Shown here: positions 1 through 5,407 of the stretch, one piece after another
How the letters are laid out: each line of letters begins with the position of its first letter
How positions within the stretch are numbered: position 1 is the first letter of the stretch
Origin: an uncultured bacterium
GTDB lineage: Bacteria > Bacteroidota > Bacteroidia > Bacteroidales > Muribaculaceae
DNA: 10,831 nt
Direction of reading: 5' to 3'
Assembly (NCBI GenBank): GCA_946184715.1
Contig: CAMHGU010000060.1
Location: forward strand, 1 to 10,831
Position numbers and translations under genes: made by a program
Notes under the pieces: model-generated
Database searches by the model: none
The model's input: only the letters and a program-made list of their open reading frames with translations
What the model was told of the DNA's origin: nothing

Positions 1-120
1 TAAGTCATCGCCAGATGTCTGGCCGTCCACAATCTTTGTAACCAATTCGGTTATTTTCTCTTCGACTTGTATTTCTTTTGGTGATTTTGATTCCATACTT
101 TCTTCTTTTTCTTTATCCAT
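1..120 (-). CDS. Unidentified acidic protein, N-terminal fragment (runs off the window)
   Basis: The minus strand opens an ATG at 118-120 and stays open for 40 codons to the window edge, so the 3' end is missing. The visible N terminus is highly charged (M-D-K-E-K-E-E-S), followed by a short stretch that could be helical (EEKITELVTKIVDG). No signal peptide or membrane segment is visible and I do not recognise the family. The start is well supported. It lies one base after the kinase stop codon (TAATATG), and a GGAG Shine-Dalgarno sequence sits in the last codons of the kinase gene. It is therefore very probably the third gene of the regulator-kinase operon and translationally coupled to the kinase. 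Its function cannot be stated from 40 residues. Confidence 0.7.
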   Translation of the reverse strand, partial: MDKEKEESMESKSPKEIQVEEKITELVTKIVDGQTSGDDL

Positions 121-121
121 A

Positions 122-1564
122 TTACTCCTGAAGGGTGAACCTGACAGTCAGTCCACCGCCGGGAGTGGGAAGGGCCGTTACAGTGCCGCCGTGGACGGTT
201 ACGGCATTCTTGACGATGGCAAGGCCGAGACCGGTGCCGCCGAGTTTTCGGCTACGCCCCTTATCTACTCGGTAGAAGCGTTCGAAAAGATGTTCCAAAT
301 GCTGTGGCTCTACACCTGGACCATTGTCGCTCACGGAGAACTCATACAATCCGCTGTTGTCACGGACCACGGGCTTACAGGTGATTTCAACGAGAGATGC
401 ATCCGTGGCGTAGGCTATGACATTGTCTATGAGGTTGCGGAAGATGCTATAGATAAGGCTGGCGTCAGCGGCTATAATGACTTGCGGGGGCATCTTCAAG
501 CGTGGTGTGATCCCTTTTTCCTGGAGCGCAAGGGCTGTGTCGTCGAGGATGCTGCGAACAATCTGCACCACGTCCACCTGCTGGTATTCCTCACTATTGC
601 GGAAGTGATTGGCATCCATCTCGTCGAGCCGTGTGAGCGCACTCATGTCAAGCAGCAGCTTGTTCATACGCTCGCTCTGGGCATAGCAGCGCTCCAGGAA
701 ATGCTTCTTCTTATCCTCAGGCATGTCGGGATTGTCGAGGATGCTCTCCAGATAGCCGTGGATGCTCATGGCGGGCGTCTTCAGTTCGTGGGCGGCATTC
801 TGCGTGAGTTGTCGCTTTAGCCGAGCCTTGTCTTCCTCGGCATGTCGCAACTTCCAGTAGAGCATGATGATGGTGTGGCTGATGTCGCCCAACTCGTCAT
901 CGGGAAGATGCCGTTCCAACTCATGATCTAGTGGCTCTCCATTCTCAGCCTTGATGGCAAACTCGCGCAGATAGCCTATATGTCGGCTGATGCGGCGTGT
1001 GCTGATATATAGCACGCTTCCCAGGAGCAAGGTCAAGGCTATGGAAAAATAGATATAGGTGTTGTCGGCCCGTAACGATTGCGTCAACTCAGCCGAATAA
1101 GGCACGGCGGTGCGCACGATAAGGTTGTCGAAGCACGTGGCGGAGTAGAAGTAGGTGGCGTGGGTCGATTGCGACACTCGCTTGAGGTCGTAGCCATTGC
1201 CATCGCGAAGGGCAAGCTGGATTTCGGTTCGCCCGAGGTGATTACCTAATGAATCGGGGTGAGGCTCGTTGCTGTCGAGAATTACCCGCCCATTCTTGTC
1301 AATGACTGAGACACGGAGCCCGTTGAGGGGATGCTGCCTCACATAATCAGAGAACCGATCCTCACTGGTGATACCGTCCTCGCCAAGCACCTGCATAATG
1401 TCGTAGTTGTACATTTGCAGGCGCGAGTGCAGAATATCTATCTTATATTCCTTCTCGCGCTGATACTGATAGAATCCGAAGCTAAGGGCGAAGAGCAGGA
1501 AGACACCGCCGATACTCAGCAACAGATTGCGCTGAAACGAGCTACTCCTCAAAGCAGTAACCAT
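122..1564 (-). CDS. Two-component sensor histidine kinase, PhoR-like
   Basis: This is an inner-membrane sensor kinase of 480 residues that should autophosphorylate and pass phosphate to the regulator encoded just upstream. Two membrane segments (about residues 13-34 and 170-189) bracket a periplasmic domain of about 135 residues. That domain contains a PAS/PDC-like strand (VSVIDKNGRVILDS, 86-98). A HAMP-like linker (190-243) follows, then the HisKA helix with phospho-acceptor H259 (HELKTP). The ATPase domain has an N box near N377/N381, a G1 box DNGPG (413-417), a F box (FERFYRVDKG, 427-436) and a G2 box GGTGLGLAIV (442-451). All catalytic boxes are intact. The ATG lies inside the regulator gene, a 23-base overlap, and no better start follows the regulator stop. 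The ligand is unknown. The PhoR assignment rests on family resemblance and the Pho-box-like site upstream of the operon. Confidence 0.93.
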   Translation of the reverse strand: MVTALRSSSFQRNLLLSIGGVFLLFALSFGFYQYQREKEYKIDILHSRLQMYNYDIMQVLGEDGITSEDRFSDYVRQHPLNGLRVSVIDKNGRVILDSNEPHPDSLGNHLGRTEIQLALRDGNGYDLKRVSQSTHATYFYSATCFDNLIVRTAVPYSAELTQSLRADNTYIYFSIALTLLLGSVLYISTRRISRHIGYLREFAIKAENGEPLDHELERHLPDDELGDISHTIIMLYWKLRHAEEDKARLKRQLTQNAAHELKTPAMSIHGYLESILDNPDMPEDKKKHFLERCYAQSERMNKLLLDMSALTRLDEMDANHFRNSEEYQQVDVVQIVRSILDDTALALQEKGITPRLKMPPQVIIAADASLIYSIFRNLIDNVIAYATDASLVEITCKPVVRDNSGLYEFSVSDNGPGVEPQHLEHLFERFYRVDKGRSRKLGGTGLGLAIVKNAVTVHGGTVTALPTPGGGLTVRFTLQE

Positions 1565-2249
1565 AACCTATACGTGTTTTTATCTGCTTGCCGTAAGGAC
1601 CCAGCTTCTTGCGCAACCGAGTGATGTTGACATCGACAGTGCGGTCAAGCACTATTGTATCCATCGGCCAGCAGTACTTCAGTAAGTCATCGCGCGAATA
1701 CACCACTCCCGGATGCTGAAGGAGGAAAGAAAGCAGCTCAAATTCCAGCTTCGTACACATCAATTCCTTATTATCCAGCCTTACGGTTTTCGCCTTCAAA
1801 TCAAGCACAATGCCTTCATAGACCACTATTGAAGCCTGCGACACTCCGCCCTGCGGGGCCTGCGGATATACCCGCCTGAGCACTGCTTTGACCCGCGCCT
1901 TCACAGTCTTCATACTCAACGGCTTGACAATATAATCGTCGGCGCCGATATTGAGTCCCTTCACGATATGACTCTCGCCACCGAGCGCGGTGATGAAAAT
2001 TATGGGGATCTGCGCCGTAGCCGGATTCTCCTTCATCTTGCGTGCCATCTGAAACCCCGACATATCCTCCATCATCACATCCAGCAGAACCAGCCCATAC
2101 TCGGCCAGTTGAAGCCTGAACGCCCCCTCGGCCGAATTGACGGTATCTACTTCGTATCCCTCCATTTCAAGATTGTACTGGAGTATCTCGCAGATATCCG
2201 GCTCGTCGTCCACAACAAGTATTTTGAACTTCTGTCCTTCTAATACCAT
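1542..2249 (-). CDS. Response regulator, OmpR/PhoB family
   Basis: This DNA-binding response regulator is 235 residues from the chosen ATG. The receiver domain (about 8-125) has the acidic pair D14-D15, phospho-acceptor D57 (LLDVMM), T87 and K109 (VKP). The C-terminal winged helix (about 140-233) carries the recognition-helix signature RTVDVNITRLRKKLG (203-217) and the wing GYGYCF. An upstream in-frame TTG at 2285 would add 12 residues, but that codon lies inside the -7 promoter box TACCTTTG. The ATG at 2247-2249, two codons before the conserved fold begins, is therefore preferred. The cognate kinase gene overlaps its 3' end, so the two are co-transcribed. A Pho-box-like repeat lies upstream of the promoter, as expected for an autoregulated PhoB. 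The exact regulon is inference; the family assignment is firm. Confidence 0.93.
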   Translation of the reverse strand: MVLEGQKFKILVVDDEPDICEILQYNLEMEGYEVDTVNSAEGAFRLQLAEYGLVLLDVMMEDMSGFQMARKMKENPATAQIPIIFITALGGESHIVKGLNIGADDYIVKPLSMKTVKARVKAVLRRVYPQAPQGGVSQASIVVYEGIVLDLKAKTVRLDNKELMCTKLEFELLSFLLQHPGVVYSRDDLLKYCWPMDTIVLDRTVDVNITRLRKKLGPYGKQIKTRIGYGYCFEE

Positions 2250-2282
2250 ACTATCTAAACCAATCACAGCTATTCTTGAATG

Positions 2283-2290
2283 CAAAGGTA
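2283..2290 (-). promoter_or_regulatory. -7 box of the regulator/kinase operon promoter
   Basis: The minus strand reads TACCTTTG, a full match to the Bacteroidetes TAnnTTTG -7 element, 33 bases upstream of the regulator ATG. The predicted transcription start is near 2276, giving a leader of about 25 bases. No TTTG is seen at the -33 distance, which would fit an activator-dependent promoter. Confidence 0.7.
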
Positions 2291-2321
2291 AGCAATTACT
2301 CGGAGAAAGACGAGCGATAGA

Positions 2322-2339
2322 TGTGACAATGTTGTGACA
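2322..2339 (-). promoter_or_regulatory. Pho-box-like direct repeat upstream of the regulator
   Basis: The minus strand reads TGTCACAACATTGTCACA: two identical TGTCACA units with an 11-base period. The enterobacterial Pho box has CTGTCA-type units with the same period. The site lies about 31 bases upstream of the -7 box, roughly -46 to -63, a suitable place for an activator. An additional CTGTCATA occurs on the opposite strand at 2346-2353. Binding by the encoded regulator is inference. Confidence 0.5.
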
Positions 2340-2373
2340 TCGGCACTGTCATACGTGGCCACCGGGCGGGCGG

Positions 2374-3591
2374 TCACTCGGCGACGTCGTCGTAGCGCTC
2401 GTAGAGGAAGTCGTTGTAGGGGAAGCGACGAGTGTGGATTACCTTCGCCTTATTGTAGAGCATTATCTTCAGGGCGTCGATATTGCGGCGGTCGAGCGCC
2501 GAGATGAAGATGCAGTTGTTGTCCATCCGGGCCATCCACGTGCGCTCAAGCTCCTCGAGCGGGATGTTCTCGCGGGTGCGCGGCGTGAGGTCGTCATCGT
2601 CCTTGGGCACGTGATGATAGGCGTCAATCTTGTTGAATACCACTATCATCTCCTTGCTGCCGGCATCGCACACCTCCTGCAGCGTGCGGTTCACCACCTC
2701 AATCTGCTCCTCAAAGTTAGGGTGCGACACATCGACCACGTGCACGAGGATATCAGCATCGCGCACCTCGTCGAGCGTACTCTTGAACGACTCTATCAGC
2801 CCCGTGGGCAGCTTGCGGATAAAGCCCACGGTGTCAGTGAGCAGAAAAGGCAGGTTCTCTATTACCACCTTGCGAACTGTGGTGTCGAGCGTGGCGAAGA
2901 GCTTGTTTTCGGCAAACACATCGCTCTTGCTCAGTAGATTCATCAGCGTTGACTTGCCCACATTGGTATATCCCACGAGGGCGATGCGGGTGAGCTTGCC
3001 GCGATTCTTGCGCTGTATGGTCTTCTGCTTGTCGAGGGCGCGGAGACGCTCCTTGAGCAGCGCTATCTTGTCGAGGATGATACGGCGGTCGGTCTCAATC
3101 TGTGTCTCGCCCGGGCCGCGCATACCGATACCGCCTCGCTGGCGCTCGAGGTGAGTCCACATTCGCGTAAGCCTCGGCAGCAGATACTGATACTGCGCCA
3201 GCTCCACCTGCATCTTGGCATTGGCCGTCTGCGCCCGCTTGGCGAAGATGTCGAGGATTAGCGTGGTGCGGTCGAGCACCTTCACCTTCAGCTCGTTCTC
3301 GATATTCACCACCTGCTTGGTGGAGAGGTCGTCGTCGAAAATCACGAGGCCTATCTCCTCTTGCTCCACATATTGCTTAATCTCTTCGAGCTTCCCTTTG
3401 CCCACGAAGGTGCGGGCGTTGGGCGACTGGCAACGCTGCACAAACTTCTTCACCGTGACCGCGCCTGCGGTGTCGGCGAGAAATTCGAGTTCGTCGAGAT
3501 ACTCTTTGGCCTTGTTCTCAGGCTGCTCGGGCGTGATAAGGCCCACGAGCACCGTGCGCTCGGCCGTGGTGGGGATTGATGCGTCGATCAT
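2374..3591 (-). CDS. hflX: Ribosome-associated GTPase HflX
   Basis: HflX is a GTPase that binds the 50S subunit and splits or rescues stalled ribosomes, notably under heat stress. The 405-residue protein has the HflX N-terminal domain (about 12-150) with the conserved FVGKGKLEE (62-70). The family signature RGGIGMRGPGETQIETDRR (152-170) precedes the G domain. GTPase motifs are G1 GYTNVGKS (207-214), G2 within TTVR (237-240), G3 DTVGF (253-257), G4 NKID (320-323) and G5 SAL (364-366). Length and motif order are normal for the family, and the gene looks intact. The ATG at 3589-3591 has no clear Shine-Dalgarno sequence. It lies 104 bases downstream of the Skp-like gene, with a hairpin in between, and 124 bases upstream of the regulator ATG, which has its own promoter. 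Confidence 0.97.
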   Translation of the reverse strand: MIDASIPTTAERTVLVGLITPEQPENKAKEYLDELEFLADTAGAVTVKKFVQRCQSPNARTFVGKGKLEEIKQYVEQEEIGLVIFDDDLSTKQVVNIENELKVKVLDRTTLILDIFAKRAQTANAKMQVELAQYQYLLPRLTRMWTHLERQRGGIGMRGPGETQIETDRRIILDKIALLKERLRALDKQKTIQRKNRGKLTRIALVGYTNVGKSTLMNLLSKSDVFAENKLFATLDTTVRKVVIENLPFLLTDTVGFIRKLPTGLIESFKSTLDEVRDADILVHVVDVSHPNFEEQIEVVNRTLQEVCDAGSKEMIVVFNKIDAYHHVPKDDDDLTPRTRENIPLEELERTWMARMDNNCIFISALDRRNIDALKIMLYNKAKVIHTRRFPYNDFLYERYDDVAE

Positions 3592-3645
3592 TGGTTGTCA
3601 GCGGTGTTGCGGGCGGCGAGGCACCCTATCCTATTTATGTGATGA

Positions 3646-3667
3646 AGGACACGGCTGGCCGTGTCCT
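3646..3667 (-). terminator. Hairpin between the Skp-like gene and hflX, probable terminator
   Basis: A perfect 9-base stem (AGGACACGG / CCGTGTCCT) closes a 4-base loop, about 28 bases after the Skp-like gene stop. There is no U tract on either strand, so it may terminate weakly, stabilise the 3' end, or act as a processing site. Confidence 0.5.
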
Positions 3668-3695
3668 CGCATCGTTATGGTTGATAATTGATTGA

Positions 3696-4283
3696 TTATT
3701 TCTTCACTTTTACGTAGCGGGCGTTGAGGCCTTTCACCACCTCATCGGTGATGTCGTATTTCGGGTCGATGTAGAAGGTAGCGTCCTTCTTGAGCACCAC
3801 CTGATAGCCTTTCTCCTTGCAGAGAATCTTGAGGTAGTTGTCGATGGAGTCGTTGAGCTGAATGATATTCTGAAGCTGCTCCTCCTGAATCTTAGCCTCC
3901 ATATCGGCCATCTGCTTCTGGGCAGCCTGCGCCATCTGCTGATACTTCTTCATATCGGCTTCGTAGGCCTGCTGGTTCAGATACTGATTGTTCTGGGCCT
4001 TGCTGTTGATAGTGCGCTCCATATTCTCAATCTCCTTGGCGCGCTGCTTGCCCACGTTCTCAAAGTTCTCCTGGCTGCGGAGAAAAGCCTCGTTGAGATC
4101 CTTGGCAAGGTTGTACTGGCTTGCCAGCGAGTCGGCATCGATGTAACGTATTCCGGCGAGAGTGGCGGCGGAGTCGGCGCCGGTGCCGGCAGCTTTAGAT
4201 TCTTGCTTGCCTTGATGACCCGAGCAAGCGGTGAGGGCGAAAGTAGCAAGCGCAACGAAGGCGCAACGGTTCAGAAATTTCAT
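3696..4283 (-). CDS. OmpH/Skp-family periplasmic chaperone-like lipoprotein
   Basis: Skp/OmpH proteins are periplasmic trimers that hold unfolded outer-membrane proteins in coiled-coil tentacles before Bam-mediated assembly. This 195-residue protein begins with a lipoprotein signal (MKFLNRCAFVALATFALTAC) whose lipobox LTAC predicts lipidation at C20. A Ser/Ala-rich linker follows, then the beta strand IRYIDADSL (45-53) and a long Q/E/K-rich coiled coil (about 60-150). The OmpH C-terminal signature is present (FYIDPKYDITDEVVKGLN, 170-187). A start further upstream (GTG at 4355) is open but would bury the signal peptide, so the ATG at 4281-4283 is chosen; AGAAG precedes it. No bamA homologue is adjacent. 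Lipidation distinguishes it from soluble enterobacterial Skp. The family call is firm; client range is unknown. Confidence 0.88.
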   Translation of the reverse strand: MKFLNRCAFVALATFALTACSGHQGKQESKAAGTGADSAATLAGIRYIDADSLASQYNLAKDLNEAFLRSQENFENVGKQRAKEIENMERTINSKAQNNQYLNQQAYEADMKKYQQMAQAAQKQMADMEAKIQEEQLQNIIQLNDSIDNYLKILCKEKGYQVVLKKDATFYIDPKYDITDEVVKGLNARYVKVKK

Positions 4284-4338
4284 ATCTTCTTTTAAGGGTT
4301 GATAATAACTAATGGTTGCTTGCGAGAAGTACCTCTGA

Positions 4339-4368
4339 AGCCGATGAGCGGCCACATCGAAGTCGGCT
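4339..4368 (-). repeat. Inverted repeat in the leader of the Skp-like gene
   Basis: AGCCGA (4339-4344) pairs with TCGGCT (4363-4368). An alternative stem is CGATG (4342-4346) with CATCG (4355-4359), and the two are mutually exclusive. It lies in a leader of about 95 bases. It may be a regulatory fold or chance. Confidence 0.3.
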
Positions 4369-4383
4369 CTCCTTCAAGCACGA

Positions 4384-4414
4384 CAAAGGTAATGATTTTT
4401 TATTCAAAAACATA
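4384..4414 (-). promoter_or_regulatory. Promoter of the Skp-like lipoprotein gene
   Basis: The minus strand has TACCTTTG at 4391-4384, a full -7 match. TATG lies 19 bases upstream (4414-4411), one mismatch from the TTTG -33 element. The predicted start is near 4378, giving a leader of about 95 bases. Confidence 0.65.
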
Positions 4415-4460
4415 GCCCCGCCCCCATTTTTAATAATATTTCGCACTCCGCCCCGCCCCC
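4415..4460. repeat. Duplicated C/G-tract 11-mer
   Basis: GCCCCGCCCCC occurs exactly at 4415-4425 and 4450-4460, 35 bases apart. The two copies are separated by an AT-rich spacer. On the minus strand, which is the coding strand of the Skp-like gene, these give four G runs of four or five. The block lies just upstream of that gene's promoter. Confidence 0.75.
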
Positions 4461-4469
4461 TGATAGCGG

Positions 4470-4496
4470 CTATAGATACTATAGAGCCTATAGATA
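4470..4496. repeat. Three 9-base iterons (CTATAGAnn)
   Basis: CTATAGA starts at 4470, 4479 and 4488, an exact 9-base period. The first and third full units are both CTATAGATA; the second is CTATAGAGC. Each contains the palindrome CTATAG. The array lies about 58-84 bases upstream of the toxin-antitoxin -7 box and could be an operator or simple repeat. Confidence 0.65.
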
Positions 4497-4524
4497 GTTG
4501 CGGTGATGGCGCAAAAAGTGGCGG

Positions 4525-4550
4525 AAAAGTTTCATCGGGTGTAAACTTTT
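4525..4550. promoter_or_regulatory. Perfect 8+8 inverted repeat, candidate toxin-antitoxin operator
   Basis: AAAAGTTT (4525-4532) and AAACTTTT (4543-4550) are exact reverse complements with a 10-base spacer. The site overlaps the -33 element and the spacer of the toxin-antitoxin promoter, where XRE antitoxins normally repress their own operon. Binding by the encoded antitoxin is inference. Confidence 0.6.
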
Positions 4551-4561
4551 TATTAACTTTG
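4530..4561 (+). promoter_or_regulatory. Promoter of the toxin-antitoxin operon
   Basis: TTTC (4530-4533), one mismatch from TTTG, is followed after 20 bases by TAACTTTG (4554-4561), a full -7 match. The predicted start is near 4567, leaving a very short leader before the toxin ATG. Confidence 0.7.
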
Positions 4562-4580
4562 CGGTGAATAACAAGGTGTA

Positions 4581-4931
4581 ATGGATATGAGTAGCAACCG
4601 ATTCCGACTCGTCTTGACAGAAGAAGCAGATAGCTTCATCAAAAGCCTTCCGCCAGCGGCATCAAAGAAAATCGACTTCATAATTAAGCGGGTACAACTG
4701 GGCGAGAGGAACGCAGAGCTGTTCAAGAAGCTTGATGGCTCAGAGATTTGGGAGTTTCGCGCGCTGTTCAACCGAATCAAGTATCGGCTGTTCGCCTTTT
4801 GGGACACGGAGGATGAAACACTGGTGATAGCCACCCACGGCATCATCAAGAAGACACAGAAGACCCCGGCCAAGGAGATAGCTAAGGCCGAGCGAATCCG
4901 ACAGGAGTATTTCGAATCAAAAAGAGAATAA
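4581..4931 (+). CDS. HigB/Gp49-like type II toxin (RelE/ParE superfamily)
   Basis: This is a probable mRNA-cleaving toxin of 116 residues. It matches the phage-derived Gp49/HigB branch of the RelE superfamily: LFKKLDGSEIWEFRALF (48-64), then KYRLFAF (67-73). The C-terminal block is HGIIKKTQKTP (86-96) followed by the A-x2-A-x2-R helix. These basic and aromatic residues line the nuclease surface in relatives. There is no signal peptide. AAGG lies about 6 bases before the ATG at 4581; a second in-frame ATG at 4587 is a possible alternative. The antitoxin gene starts 5 bases after the stop, in the toxin-first order typical of higBA. The upstream inverted repeat suggests autoregulation. Reading frame and motifs appear intact. 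Toxicity is not shown by sequence alone. Confidence 0.88.
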   Translation: MDMSSNRFRLVLTEEADSFIKSLPPAASKKIDFIIKRVQLGERNAELFKKLDGSEIWEFRALFNRIKYRLFAFWDTEDETLVIATHGIIKKTQKTPAKEIAKAERIRQEYFESKRE

Positions 4932-4936
4932 ATAAT

Positions 4937-5266
4937 ATGGCAAAGATGAAATTAATACCATTCGAGCAGCACTTAGACGAGAACATCGGCAAGGTAGGCA
5001 CGCGCGAAAGGGACAAATTTGAGGCTGAGGTAGCCGAGGCAGTGCAGGCTTATGAGATAGGCGAGCTTATCAAGCGAACGAGGATACAGCAATCGCTCAC
5101 TCAGGAAGAGCTCGGCGAACGCATCGGCGTGAAAAAAGCGCAAATATCACGGCTGGAGAAAGGCCACAACATCAGCTTGCCGACGATGAAGCGTGTGTTC
5201 CAAGCTCTCGGTGTTGCCTCAGCAACAATCGACCTCGGAGCGACCGGAAGGGTAGCTTTGTGGTAA
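4937..5266 (+). CDS. XRE-family antitoxin, HigA-like
   Basis: This 109-residue DNA-binding protein should neutralise the preceding toxin and repress the operon. The first 40 residues are a charged, helical N-terminal segment (DENIGKVGTRERDKFEAEV). The helix-turn-helix occupies about 43-92: IGELIKRTRIQQSLTQEELG, then ERIGVKKAQISRLEKG with the recognition helix KKAQISRLEKG (66-76), and a closing helix LPTMKRVFQALG (81-92). The tail ATIDLGATGRVALW is short and hydrophobic. Five bases separate it from the toxin, with only a weak AGAG upstream of the ATG, so translation is probably coupled. The pair is conventional, and the HTH fold makes the antitoxin call strong. A plain phage-type repressor is less likely given the partner. 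Confidence 0.88.
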   Translation: MAKMKLIPFEQHLDENIGKVGTRERDKFEAEVAEAVQAYEIGELIKRTRIQQSLTQEELGERIGVKKAQISRLEKGHNISLPTMKRVFQALGVASATIDLGATGRVALW

Positions 5267-5286
5267 CGCCGGCGCGGCCATACCCG

Positions 5287-5313
5287 CTATCACTGCTATA
5301 AAAAGTATAGGGC
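5287..5313. repeat. Degenerate 9-base-period CTAT elements downstream of the antitoxin
   Basis: CTAT starts at 5287 and 5296, with GTAT at 5305, again at 9-base spacing. The block contains CTATA-AAAAG-TATAG (5296-5310), a 5-base inverted repeat. It weakly echoes the iterons upstream of the toxin gene. It could also be a poor terminator for the pair or chance. Confidence 0.3.
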
Positions 5314-5342
5314 AAGATGTGCGATTTGTGAAAAATAATCGT

Positions 5343-5350
5343 TATATTTG
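5343..5350 (+). promoter_or_regulatory. -7 box of the pepD promoter
   Basis: TATATTTG is a full -7 match, 57 bases before the pepD ATG, with a predicted start near 5357. A TTTG at 5325-5328 is only 14 bases upstream, too close for a standard -33 element, so that part is uncertain. Confidence 0.6.
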
Positions 5351-5407
5351 CGATACTGAAAAGTTTCGCTTTAAGCAAATTATCGTTTAAACTCTCTAAT
5401 ACACGAA

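Noticed and set aside
191..820. Plus-strand 209-codon open frame over the kinase gene
   Set aside because: The minus strand has all histidine kinase boxes in order; this frame has no recognisable domain or promoter.
2250..2285. Upstream TTG start for the response regulator
   Set aside because: The TTG lies within the -7 promoter box and so would not be in the transcript. The ATG at 2247-2249 gives the normal family N terminus.
2354..2373. GC-rich segment after hflX as a terminator
   Set aside because: Only a 4-5 base stem can be drawn and there is no T tract on either strand, so it is not supported.
4284..4355. GTG start 24 codons upstream of the Skp-like gene
   Set aside because: It would place a 24-residue extension before a clear lipoprotein signal peptide, which must be at the N terminus.
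4553..4873. Minus-strand open frame opposite the toxin gene
   Set aside because: It is Ser-rich without a domain and conflicts with a well-supported toxin-antitoxin operon on the plus strand.
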